64,000 nt of DNA from Saprospiraceae bacterium (lineage in GTDB: Bacteria; Bacteroidota; Bacteroidia; Chitinophagales; Saprospiraceae): contig JAHDHL010000026.1 in assembly GCA_020631355.1 (NCBI GenBank), forward strand, positions 1 to 64,000, in the 5' to 3' direction. Shown here piece by piece: positions 35,674-44,187 of this stretch. Both the position numbers and the translations under genes were made by a program. Below the pieces are notes generated by a model that had not been told where the DNA came from, made no database searches, and saw only the letters and a list, made by a program, of their open reading frames with translations. Every line of letters begins with the position of its first letter. The stretch's first letter is position 1.

Positions 35674-37206
35674 ATGAAGTATCTCATTTGTTTTCTTGCC
35701 ACCCTATTTTACTTTTCGACTTATGCCCAAGAGCATTCCTTTTTCACTATTTCCTTTGAACAGGAATCTTCTGAATTCATTCCAAAAAACGAACAGGATT
35801 TAGAACAATGGATTAATCTCAGATTTCCAAGTAGTCAGGAAATAGAAATTCTAATCCACTGTTTGTATCAGGATGATGCGTATGGAAAGCATTATCAACT
35901 CCAGCAACATCGTGGTCAATCCATTGCACGGATTTTTGAGGCATGGGATATTGAAACCCAAAAAATCATTTTCACATCCAATGGCAATGATATTCCGACT
36001 TATTTGAAAAACATTGGAACAGAACAAATATTAGTTGAATGGATTTCCTCACCATTGACACCAAATCGTGATGTAACCTATATCAACACTAGCCCCGCCA
36101 GTCCCCTAGAGGTCGAAGAAAAGGTCATATATACAGACCAAGAGACAACGATTCATCTGGAACAAGGAAGCATTATTGATATTCCCGAATCGGCATTCCA
36201 ACTCACGGATGGTACAATCTATGAGGGCAGGGTCATTATGGAAATTGAGGAAATATTCAATCCGGCATCGGCTTATGCCAAGAATTTTTCTACCATGTCT
36301 GACCAGGGCATTCTGGAATCCAGAGGCATGATTGAAATCCATGCCAAGACTTTTTCAGGAGAAACATTACAACTTCGAAATGGTAAATCATTGAATATTA
36401 ATCTGCCTACAAAGGATTATGACTTAAATGATACCGAGGGGTTTTCTATTTATAATGCAGTAGAAAAAGATGTGGATGGAGAAATTATTACAGAATGGGA
36501 ACTCACCCCACAACGCCCCAATATTGTCAGTAGGAACACTAGGGATTATACCATTTTTTATTGGGTAAAAATCCCAAAAAATAAAAAGGCTGAAATGGAA
36601 TTGGAACGAAAGGAAATCATTGAAAAAATGCAGAGTAACCGTTCTAAAAAAGTCATTAAGAATAGAGTCAAATTATATAAGAGTCGAATTAAAAGAAAAA
36701 ACCATAGACATAAGAAAAAACCGATGAAAAGAAGTTATTCCGGGCGGAATTATTCTAAAATAAGAAAAAGTGATATTCTGGGTCGGGCCAATTATTACTG
36801 GGAAGAAATGGATGAATCCCAATATAAATTCAAGGGAACAAGGCAATTCTTTTCCTTTGAAATGATAGCATTAGGAAAACTAAATTTGGATCGCCCATTG
36901 AATATAAAAATAGAAAGAATCGAGGAGGAAATCCTAGTCAAACATACAAGGAATGCGAAGATTACCATTGCTTTCAAGGGTTCTTTCAGTATGGTTCATA
37001 AGAAGACAAAAAAGAATGCTACTGCAACATTCAGGGATATCCCGGATGGTGAACCCATTATTATTTTCTCTGCCCAAAAAACACAAAATGGACAATTGTA
37101 TTTTTCCAAATTGGAAACCATTTCAAAGACTGGAGGATTGGATTTACCCAACCCCAGAATCATCAGTCAAAAAGAATTCGAACAATTCCTTACTACTTTG
37201 AATTAG
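35674..37206 (+). CDS. exported protein with OmpA-like start, ZU5-like domain and basic linker
   Basis: A 510-residue exported protein. ATG at 35674 gives the signal peptide MKYLICFLATLFYFSTYAQ; an ATG 30 bases earlier is less likely. Residues about 20-125 resemble an OmpA-like fold (FTISFEQESSEFIPKNEQDLEQWI, GKHYQLQQHRGQSIARIFE). Residues about 155-242 carry the TTIHLEQGSIIDIPESAFQLTDG and SRGMIEIHAKTFSGE pattern of Bacteroidota ZU5-like domains. Residues about 307-371 are strikingly basic, with long K/R stretches, an unusual feature in an exported protein that could bind nucleic acid, lipopolysaccharide or acidic polymers. The last 110 residues form another beta-rich domain. Function unknown. 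Confidence 0.7.
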   Translation: MKYLICFLATLFYFSTYAQEHSFFTISFEQESSEFIPKNEQDLEQWINLRFPSSQEIEILIHCLYQDDAYGKHYQLQQHRGQSIARIFEAWDIETQKIIFTSNGNDIPTYLKNIGTEQILVEWISSPLTPNRDVTYINTSPASPLEVEEKVIYTDQETTIHLEQGSIIDIPESAFQLTDGTIYEGRVIMEIEEIFNPASAYAKNFSTMSDQGILESRGMIEIHAKTFSGETLQLRNGKSLNINLPTKDYDLNDTEGFSIYNAVEKDVDGEIITEWELTPQRPNIVSRNTRDYTIFYWVKIPKNKKAEMELERKEIIEKMQSNRSKKVIKNRVKLYKSRIKRKNHRHKKKPMKRSYSGRNYSKIRKSDILGRANYYWEEMDESQYKFKGTRQFFSFEMIALGKLNLDRPLNIKIERIEEEILVKHTRNAKITIAFKGSFSMVHKKTKKNATATFRDIPDGEPIIIFSAQKTQNGQLYFSKLETISKTGGLDLPNPRIISQKEFEQFLTTLN

Positions 37207-37223
37207 AAATACTTTATCAAAGA

Positions 37224-37254
37224 TTAGGGCGGAATCAATTTGATTCCACCCTAG
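37224..37254. terminator. hairpin between convergent genes
   Basis: A stem (TAGGG, one mismatch, GGAATCA with its complement) spans 37225-37253, between the stops at 37206 and 37294. It has no strong T tract on either side, so any bidirectional terminator role is uncertain. Confidence 0.45.
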
Positions 37255-37293
37255 TTCTATAAGATACAATTTTGATCCAATTCCAATTGGGAA

Positions 37294-40185
37294 TTAAGAA
37301 TGGTGAATTTCTGACAAATTAGGTACAACACGGCCATTCTGACCATTCGTACCATTACTGGATGTACCAGCAGATAATTTATCATTGTCTTTCTCCTTAC
37401 TCAATTCCTTGATCTTATTCACATACTGGAGAATATTCAATTCCTGATTTCCGGAAGCTGCCGCATCCGTGAGTTGTTCACTATTATCCGTAGGGACCGT
37501 TTCCAAGTACCATCCTAGAATTTGGGGGCCAGGCATCTTGATATTGATGACTTGTCCCTTGGTCTTGGAATGGAATGATTGGTGGTCGCTGTGCGATGAT
37601 GTCGATTTGGATGCACTAAAGCATAAGAATCCACCTCCGGTCACAGACTTGGAATCCATTACGGAGTGTACGGCGGACATGCTACTTTCCGAAACCTTGA
37701 ACGTGATGGAAATATCCTTGGCAATGATAAATGCTGTCGGGAATGCAGGGAAAATGGCTTCGTTCATCGTACTTACATTATCCCATTTAACACTTTTGTC
37801 ATCATCCGTGGACATCGGTCCCTCAGACACCTTGACCTTGGAGATACGATTCATATTATCCGTTAATTTGAATACGCCCGGATTCATCCATCCCCTGTCA
37901 ATATCCACCTTGGCAGCTTTCAGACCAATCTTAATTTCCGTACTGCTATCGAATGAACTTTTGGCCGTAACGGAACTGGAAGAAGAACTACTCCCTCCTA
38001 CACTACCAAAGAACAAATCCACTCCCCAACTCGAATGACTAAACGAGGTATCCGTAGAGGACGACGAACTCATATCATCAGAACTGAATGACAGTTGCAT
38101 CTCCATGAATCGCTGTGCTACCTCCGACTTCTTGTGGGTATGCTTACCTGCCACCAACCAATTGACCGTTTTCTTTATGAACGCCCTTAATTCCTCTGCT
38201 GAGGCACCATCCGTATTAACAGCCGTAGCTGCAGCTTTGAAAGGTGTTTTATCCGAGGTATCAGCCGTAGTGATGGCAGTAAGTACTGTATCTGCAGTTG
38301 CATCACTCTTGGCTGCCGCATCCTTTGCAGCTTGTACGATATTACCGAATAAGGTTGTCTGATCTCCCTCATAGCCATCGAGAATGGTACCCAATGCTGT
38401 ATTCAAAGCAGGTATATCCCCTGTATTATCCTTAATCTTAGTCCAGATAACCTTTCCTGTTGTCGTATCAGCAGTTTTCACAGCTGCAATAAACTTAGTC
38501 TTTGTCGTAACACTACTGGCACTCACTGCCGTTTCAATCGCTTGCCTAAGCGCACTTACAGCTTCTGACTGCGTAGCCATTGTTTCGCTCATGGCTTCTA
38601 CCATATTCTGTATCTTAGCTGAGGCATCACCCAAGAATGTACCCATAGCGGTCGTCAGATATGTTGGAGCTGTTACTGCTGCTTTTACAGCTGCTAAATC
38701 AGAATTGGCATCAAGGGCCTCTACTGTTTTCAAGGTATTTGCGGCAGCTGTCAAATCCGCTGCAGAAATGTCCGGATATGTTGGATTGACATCCATACCA
38801 TCACTATCAGAATTATTAGACGACATATTCAGATTCTTAATCTGATTATCAATCTCGGACAACTGTGCCTGTAGGCGTTTCAGAACCAATGGTAGCTGTC
38901 CGAAATACTGGGATTCCTTGGAAGCCAAATCCATTCCTGCATCGGATAAGCGTTGGGATGAGGTCGTCAGATTGGATTGGGCCTGAATCAGTTTCTTTTG
39001 TCCCTCGACCAATTTCTTTACATCCTCAGGGGTAATGGGCATAGTTGCTTCTTCCACTCTCTTTTCAGCACTTTCTGCAGGTGGATCTTCTTTCTTGGCT
39101 TTACTTGCCTTGGCAGCATTCCCATCAATTTCCTTTTTAGCACCACTGGGGTCGACAGTTGCTTTCTGGGTTGCCGCATCAGCACCATACTTCGACAGAT
39201 ACATCTCGATGGCAGTAGCCGTATTATCCGTATACACATTCATGATATTGTTCTGTGCATCCGTATAAGCTTTTTGCGCCGCAGCCATCTGGTCAGCAGC
39301 GGCCTTGATATTTCTCTTGGTCGGCATATCCACCAACATGGATTGAATCTGAAAGACACTTGAAGCCACAGCTTTCCGCTTGGCAGTGATGGAACTGGCA
39401 ATGAATTCTGGGTCCTTGAGTAAATCAACAGGATTCATATCACTGGCCAAATCCAAGAACCAATCCGTAGGTGTTATATCCACGGGGTAGAAAAATCCGC
39501 CCGTAGGTGAAGCCAATCGAATATCCCTAACAGTATTCGACGCTTCCTCTACTTCCCCTCCGGGGCCCGATGCCAAGGTGCCCAGTATGGCATTCATATC
39601 CGAGGGTGAGAATACACCCAATATTTTCCCTAGGGCCTCATCTATTTTCGCCAGTTCTCCCTCTGCAACTTCCTCATACCATTCAAGGTATAATTCTTTT
39701 TCATTGCCGGGACTGCTGGATAATTCATTTTTCTTATCCACAATCTTCTGCTCCCAAGCTTCCTTGACAGCAATATATTCATCATATAAATGAAAATAAT
39801 ATTGTTGGAGGGTTCCATCGAATGGCTTGTCATCAAGGAGGGTTCCATCGGGTACTTTCTGATTGAGAAAATTCCTTAAGGTTTGCTTCACCTCAGGCAT
39901 CATGTAATTGAACTTCGGCACCAGTACACTGAGTGCCTGCATGTATTGGGATGATACATGCTGTCCATTCGAACTGCCGGATACCTTGGAAATATCAAAC
40001 ATCTGGTCTACGAGTTTGGATTCTGCCTGTTGTACGATAGCTGGTTTCTCCAGTGTGGTATCATAGGCAAAATCCGTGGCATTCAGTGTTGTGCCCGGCA
40101 TCATCATAGTAAAAATCTGACGGGGGTTGGTTCCTCCAAATACCTCCATCAGCTGGTCATAAATTTGCTCAATAGCGTTTGGCAT
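37294..40185 (-). CDS. large unrecognised protein, possibly a coiled-coil structural or effector protein
   Basis: A 963-residue protein I do not recognise, with no signal peptide and no membrane helix. Residues 1-250 form a compact N-terminal region (NAIEQIYDQLMEVFGGTNPRQIF, ALSVLVPKFNYMMPEVKQTL). Residues about 270-470 are helical, with a charged K/A/E-rich stretch near 345-370 and long amphipathic helices (KKLVEGQKKLIQAQSNL, VLKRLQAQLSEIDNQIKNL). About 480-660 are Ala/Thr-rich. A serine cluster (SSSSS, near 700-745) precedes a distinct C-terminal domain with STEIKIGLKAAKVDIDRGW, FPAFPTAFIIAKDISITFKV and INIKMPGPQILGWYLETVP. A hairpin in its predicted 5' UTR (40201-40224) and a terminator upstream (40464-40498) make it a separate transcription unit. 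Confidence 0.75.
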   Translation of the reverse strand: MPNAIEQIYDQLMEVFGGTNPRQIFTMMMPGTTLNATDFAYDTTLEKPAIVQQAESKLVDQMFDISKVSGSSNGQHVSSQYMQALSVLVPKFNYMMPEVKQTLRNFLNQKVPDGTLLDDKPFDGTLQQYYFHLYDEYIAVKEAWEQKIVDKKNELSSSPGNEKELYLEWYEEVAEGELAKIDEALGKILGVFSPSDMNAILGTLASGPGGEVEEASNTVRDIRLASPTGGFFYPVDITPTDWFLDLASDMNPVDLLKDPEFIASSITAKRKAVASSVFQIQSMLVDMPTKRNIKAAADQMAAAQKAYTDAQNNIMNVYTDNTATAIEMYLSKYGADAATQKATVDPSGAKKEIDGNAAKASKAKKEDPPAESAEKRVEEATMPITPEDVKKLVEGQKKLIQAQSNLTTSSQRLSDAGMDLASKESQYFGQLPLVLKRLQAQLSEIDNQIKNLNMSSNNSDSDGMDVNPTYPDISAADLTAAANTLKTVEALDANSDLAAVKAAVTAPTYLTTAMGTFLGDASAKIQNMVEAMSETMATQSEAVSALRQAIETAVSASSVTTKTKFIAAVKTADTTTGKVIWTKIKDNTGDIPALNTALGTILDGYEGDQTTLFGNIVQAAKDAAAKSDATADTVLTAITTADTSDKTPFKAAATAVNTDGASAEELRAFIKKTVNWLVAGKHTHKKSEVAQRFMEMQLSFSSDDMSSSSSTDTSFSHSSWGVDLFFGSVGGSSSSSSSVTAKSSFDSSTEIKIGLKAAKVDIDRGWMNPGVFKLTDNMNRISKVKVSEGPMSTDDDKSVKWDNVSTMNEAIFPAFPTAFIIAKDISITFKVSESSMSAVHSVMDSKSVTGGGFLCFSASKSTSSHSDHQSFHSKTKGQVINIKMPGPQILGWYLETVPTDNSEQLTDAAASGNQELNILQYVNKIKELSKEKDNDKLSAGTSSNGTNGQNGRVVPNLSEIHHS

Positions 40186-40463
40186 GTTTCATGTTTTTTT
40201 GTGGAAACCATCTAATGGTTCCACGATTTTTCATATAAATAATTTCATCAATTTTTCTCCCAACTAGAGTACAGTTCATGTGGGGGCCCTAGGCATGGCT
40301 CCGCACGAGAGGAGGTTGTCAAGTTCTTTTCTCATCGTATGGTGTGTTTAGGTTAAAAATCAAGGTTCTATCCGGGCCATTCTCATGGCCTCATTTACTA
40401 TTCCCATAGAAATGGAATATGTTATCAGTCTTTTGGGGCATTAACAAAAAAATATGGGATGGG
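40186..40463. other. intergenic region with 5' UTR hairpin
   Basis: No gene. A hairpin GTGGAA(A)CCAT with ATGGTTCCAC spans 40201-40224. It lies 15 bases upstream of the 963-residue gene start on the minus strand and is followed in that direction by an A-rich stretch, so it is not a terminator for that strand. The rest (40225-40463) has no recognised promoter box. Confidence 0.4.
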
Positions 40464-40498
40464 CCAAAAAAAAGGGCGGAACCGTACGGTTCCGCCCT
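40464..40498 (-). terminator. very strong intrinsic terminator of the OmpA/PD40 gene
   Basis: Positions 40473-40498 form a 26-base perfect palindrome (outer AGGGCGGAACC with GGTTCCGCCCT). On the minus strand it is followed by a run of eight Ts (complement of 40466-40473). It ends the adhesin-SprF-OmpA gene group and separates it from the 963-residue gene. Confidence 0.92.
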
Positions 40499-40525
40499 CA
40501 ATGATTTAATTCACACATTAAAAAA

Positions 40526-43111
40526 CTAGTCCCAAATCCACTTGCGGTTCGGGTCGGCTCTATCGATGACCTCTGGGGCATTATCGATATAATCCACCCT
40601 TACTTCATTATAGCGTGCGAATCTGGTTATTTTGATTTCAGTACGTCTGTTGTACTGATGTTCTTCTTCTGAGCATTCTACCTCATCCAGGCATTTATTC
40701 CTAGGATAACGTTCTCCATAGCCCCTTGCTGTAAGGCGGCTTGCAGCAATGCCTTTCGAAATGATGTACTGAACAGCTGCATCTGCACGGCTCTGTGATA
40801 ACTTTTCGTTGTATACATCCGTACCTCTGGTATCGGTATGGGATGATAATTCGATTTCCATACTTGGGAATTCCCTCATCAGCTGTACTACCTTATCCAA
40901 TTCCCTGGAGGCATCCGGACGAATGTAGAATTCATCAAAATCGTAGTATAATTTTTCTAGGACAATGGCTCTGTTCGTGATATTACCGCCTACATAATTA
41001 CCTCCGAAGGTATTTGTCAGATAAGCTCCCGGATTAGGAGGATACGGATATGGAGCCGAAGGATTCTGAGGTGGATTATTGGAAGCAACTGTTTCTTCGA
41101 ATCCGAACTTCAGCTCAAGGTTTTGTTCTACGGGTTCGTCACATTCCCTATTCAGCAATGAAACCCTTTCCTTATCCTGTGAGAAATTCTTTTTGGTACC
41201 CAATAATTCATATTCACATCCACACTCCAAACAGAATTCATAGGAACCATCATACTTGGATTCCACTTGGGTAATTTCACCTGTACACTTATTCATCAAG
41301 GTTACCTTAGCTGCAGGAATGGCCTTACCCTCATATACCTCATTCATTACCTTACCTACCAATTGTGTACAGGAACGCTTTATCATAGGAATACAATAAT
41401 CGGCTGTGGATGGAGAACTGACCATCATGGTTTCATAATCCTCATGTGCATCCACATATCCCATTTTGATGGCTTTGAAAATGTATTTCTTTCCGGGTTT
41501 CATCATGTAGGTGAATTCACCATTTTCATCCGTAGTGAATACTTCACTTCCTCCACCCTTTTCGGTTGTTTTCTTGATGGACAATACAAAATCGCCCTCA
41601 TTATCCGCAGGCTTGAGTCCGAGGACATAACCGTCATCGTATATTTCACCATCTCCTGAAGCGGCTTCCAATTCATCATTCTCGAAAGCCACAACCTTTA
41701 CGCCAGCAATACGTTTTCCTGATTCTGCATCACATACACCAATGGTACCTGTCACCAATAATTCATCCTCGAAATTGCTTGGTCCAGAGGATGATTTCCA
41801 TGAGTAAATATCATCTTCTCCCAAACCGCCCTCACGACTGGACGTGAAATATCCCGAGGTTCCATTATCATCCATAATGAAACCGAAATCATCTTTTTTG
41901 GTATTGAATGGTTGGCCGATATTGCTCACATTACTCCATACAATTTCTCCATTTTTCTGCAAAGGGGAAGTTGTAAAGATATCCAGACCTCCTAAGCCCG
42001 GTAGGCCATTGGATGCATAATACAATACACCACTCGCATGGATGAACGGGAATACCTCGTTTCCTTTGGTATTCACTTCCTCACCCAGATTGATGGGTTG
42101 ACTCCAGTTACCATCCAACAATTCGGACATATAAATATCCATTCCACCTTGTCCGCCAGGCATATTGGAAGCAAAATACAATCTCATTCCATCAGGTGAT
42201 AGGGTTGGGTGACAAACATGGTACTGGTCGCTGTTGAAGCTCAGTTCCTTGACATTGCCCCATTCTCCATCTTGGTTTTTTGTAGCTGAGTAAACCTTTA
42301 GTAGGGTAATCTTTCGGGCATCCCTTCCTCTTTTTCCCTTATTATAATTATTACGGGTAAAATACATGGTCTTTCCATCAGGAGACATGGTCATGGGTCC
42401 CTCATGAAATTTGGTATTCACCTCAGGTGAGAATGATTCAGGTTCTGAATATACACCCTCTACATTTCCTTTCTTTGCAATAAATAACTCCATGAAGTTA
42501 TCATTGATCCAGGTATCCTTACGCTTGGTACCTGTTTCCTTATCCCTTGTGGAAACGAATATCAATCCACCCTCTACATAGGACGGACTGAAGTCCAATT
42601 TTTCCGTATTCAATTCTGCTACATTCCTTATGGATACATCCTTTGCATATCTGAAGTTTTGTACTGCTGCACAGGCTTGTGCTCCCATCTTACCCCTACG
42701 GTCAGGTGTATCCGTTTCGCCTAAGCCCTGATTGGCCTCACTGTCATATTGAAGGAAGAATTCCTTGGCAGCTTCATAGTGTCCATTAGCTTGGAGTGCT
42801 TGGGCATAATAGAGTTTATGAATGGGTTCGTCCGATTTCTTTACAACCTGACCATACCACTTTTGTGCATTATAGTAGTCCGCATTCATTCTATAACTCG
42901 TAGCAATCTTCACCAAATCCTCCAGGTCATAACTTCCATCCGGCTTGGCTTCGTATGCTTCCAGTGCAGCACTGTATCCTAAATCATCATACCATTTTTC
43001 AGCCCTCTTTTCTTCTTTGGTATCATCCTCCTGAGCTTGCAAGGCAGGCGAGGCAAAAAGCAGACAGCAAATGGAGAAACCGAGTAATGCTTTGGTTCTG
43101 TAATTTCTCAT
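40526..43111 (-). CDS. OmpA-family protein with TPR, PD40 propeller and carboxypeptidase-regulatory-like domains (PorE/SprE-like)
   Basis: An 861-residue exported protein. Signal peptide about 1-26. TPR-like helices occupy about 35-130 (DYYNAQKWYGQVVKK, KLYYAQALQANGHYEAAKEFF). A PD40/WD40-like beta-propeller follows (about 155-430: KFHEGPMTMSPDGKTMYFTRNNY, CHPTLSPDGMRLYFASNMPGGQGGMDIY). Then come two regulatory-like beta domains (about 455-680) and a C-terminal OmpA-like peptidoglycan-binding domain (about 740-850: YDFDEFYIRPDASRELDKV, SSHTDTRGTDVYNEKLSQSRADAAVQYI). This architecture is that of T9SS-associated PorE-like proteins that connect the outer-membrane complex to peptidoglycan. It lies 27 bases after the PorP/SprF gene and would act with it. 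Confidence 0.9.
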   Translation of the reverse strand: MRNYRTKALLGFSICCLLFASPALQAQEDDTKEEKRAEKWYDDLGYSAALEAYEAKPDGSYDLEDLVKIATSYRMNADYYNAQKWYGQVVKKSDEPIHKLYYAQALQANGHYEAAKEFFLQYDSEANQGLGETDTPDRRGKMGAQACAAVQNFRYAKDVSIRNVAELNTEKLDFSPSYVEGGLIFVSTRDKETGTKRKDTWINDNFMELFIAKKGNVEGVYSEPESFSPEVNTKFHEGPMTMSPDGKTMYFTRNNYNKGKRGRDARKITLLKVYSATKNQDGEWGNVKELSFNSDQYHVCHPTLSPDGMRLYFASNMPGGQGGMDIYMSELLDGNWSQPINLGEEVNTKGNEVFPFIHASGVLYYASNGLPGLGGLDIFTTSPLQKNGEIVWSNVSNIGQPFNTKKDDFGFIMDDNGTSGYFTSSREGGLGEDDIYSWKSSSGPSNFEDELLVTGTIGVCDAESGKRIAGVKVVAFENDELEAASGDGEIYDDGYVLGLKPADNEGDFVLSIKKTTEKGGGSEVFTTDENGEFTYMMKPGKKYIFKAIKMGYVDAHEDYETMMVSSPSTADYCIPMIKRSCTQLVGKVMNEVYEGKAIPAAKVTLMNKCTGEITQVESKYDGSYEFCLECGCEYELLGTKKNFSQDKERVSLLNRECDEPVEQNLELKFGFEETVASNNPPQNPSAPYPYPPNPGAYLTNTFGGNYVGGNITNRAIVLEKLYYDFDEFYIRPDASRELDKVVQLMREFPSMEIELSSHTDTRGTDVYNEKLSQSRADAAVQYIISKGIAASRLTARGYGERYPRNKCLDEVECSEEEHQYNRRTEIKITRFARYNEVRVDYIDNAPEVIDRADPNRKWIWD

Positions 43112-43138
43112 ACTGAAGTGTGTTTTAAATAATCACTA

Positions 43139-44095
43139 TTAAAAGAAACGAGGGTTTGTTAATTTCCTATCCTGATAATTGAAACAGTAGTGTACCATAG
43201 CTTCGTATGAACCACTATTGTAATTCGTCAAGTCACTCAAAGTATAATCGTATGCAATACCTATCTTGAATTGCGGGTTGAATTGGTATTGGAGTACCGC
43301 ATCAATAGACTCTCCAAAACCTCTCTGGGACGAACCACCAAGACGGTAAGTTGCTCCTACCCAAAGTTTCTTAAAGAAAACAAAATTTGCATTAACATCC
43401 ATATCAAATGGTGAATTTGGCACATATTTAACTAGCAGGTTAGGATGCAATTGTACTTTCTCTGATATTCTGAATATGGCACCACCCATTATGAAGTAGT
43501 GACGATCCAAAGTGGATAACACTTCTACCGTAGCAGAACCTCCATTATCACTAAAATCGATATCTGTTTCCAATAAGTGGGGGACGGATACACCCACATA
43601 GAACTTATCTGTACTATAATAGATTCCTACTCCAAAGTTGGGAGCGAATGAATTAGGATTACCAACGGGAATTTCCGTGTCGTTGACTTCCGTGGCATCG
43701 AGTTCGCTGAACTTCACTCTATAATTCCAGAGCGTAGCCCTAACTCCTATTCCCAAGGAACCTTCGTCACCTAATTTCAATCTATAGGCATACATCAAGC
43801 TGGCTTTCAAACGCTGTTCTACACCAATCTGATCATAAACGATATTTACACCCATTCCTACTTTCCGCTTGAAAAGTGGCGTATCAAAGTTCAAGACGGC
43901 AGTTTGCGGAGCTCCAGTAACACCTACCCATTGATTACGATACAAACAGGAAATACATGCCGTTTCGCCACTACCTGCGTAACCTGAGTTGTAAGCTAAT
44001 TTATTGAACATGAACTGGGTGTATTGTGCATCCTGCTGGGCAAATGCGGCAAATCCCAATCCAACTATGAAAAATGTAAAGATTAATTTCTTCAT
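43139..44095 (-). CDS. PorP/SprF family T9SS outer-membrane protein
   Basis: A 318-residue protein with a signal peptide (residues 1-19, MKKLIFTFFIVGLGFAAFA). The PorP/SprF signature is QQDAQYTQFMFNKLAYNSGYAGS, the family's conserved QFMFN...NPAYAG start. An alternating beta-strand pattern typical of a beta-barrel continues to the end (QFNPQFKIGIAYDYTLSDLTNY... YEAMVHYCF). SprF-like proteins are needed for secretion or surface attachment of type B sorting-domain proteins encoded next to them. Here the neighbour is the giant adhesin gene 92 bases upstream, matching the sprB-sprF arrangement. Confidence 0.95.
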   Translation of the reverse strand: MKKLIFTFFIVGLGFAAFAQQDAQYTQFMFNKLAYNSGYAGSGETACISCLYRNQWVGVTGAPQTAVLNFDTPLFKRKVGMGVNIVYDQIGVEQRLKASLMYAYRLKLGDEGSLGIGVRATLWNYRVKFSELDATEVNDTEIPVGNPNSFAPNFGVGIYYSTDKFYVGVSVPHLLETDIDFSDNGGSATVEVLSTLDRHYFIMGGAIFRISEKVQLHPNLLVKYVPNSPFDMDVNANFVFFKKLWVGATYRLGGSSQRGFGESIDAVLQYQFNPQFKIGIAYDYTLSDLTNYNSGSYEAMVHYCFNYQDRKLTNPRFF

Positions 44096-44137
44096 AATAA
44101 TATAAGTTATCGTAAACCTAATCTATTCCTATTCCAC

Positions 44138-44178
44138 AAAAAGGATGGGAATTCCTCCCTTTCGAGAGGATTCCCATC
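44138..44178 (-). terminator. terminator-like hairpin between the adhesin and PorP/SprF genes
   Basis: GATGGGAAT (44144-44152) with ATTCCCATC (44170-44178), plus CCTC/GAGG inside, form a 13-bp stem. On the minus strand it is followed by CTTTTTG. It falls nine bases after the adhesin stop, so readthrough to porP would be partial. Confidence 0.65.
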
Positions 44179-44187
44179 TATTTCACA

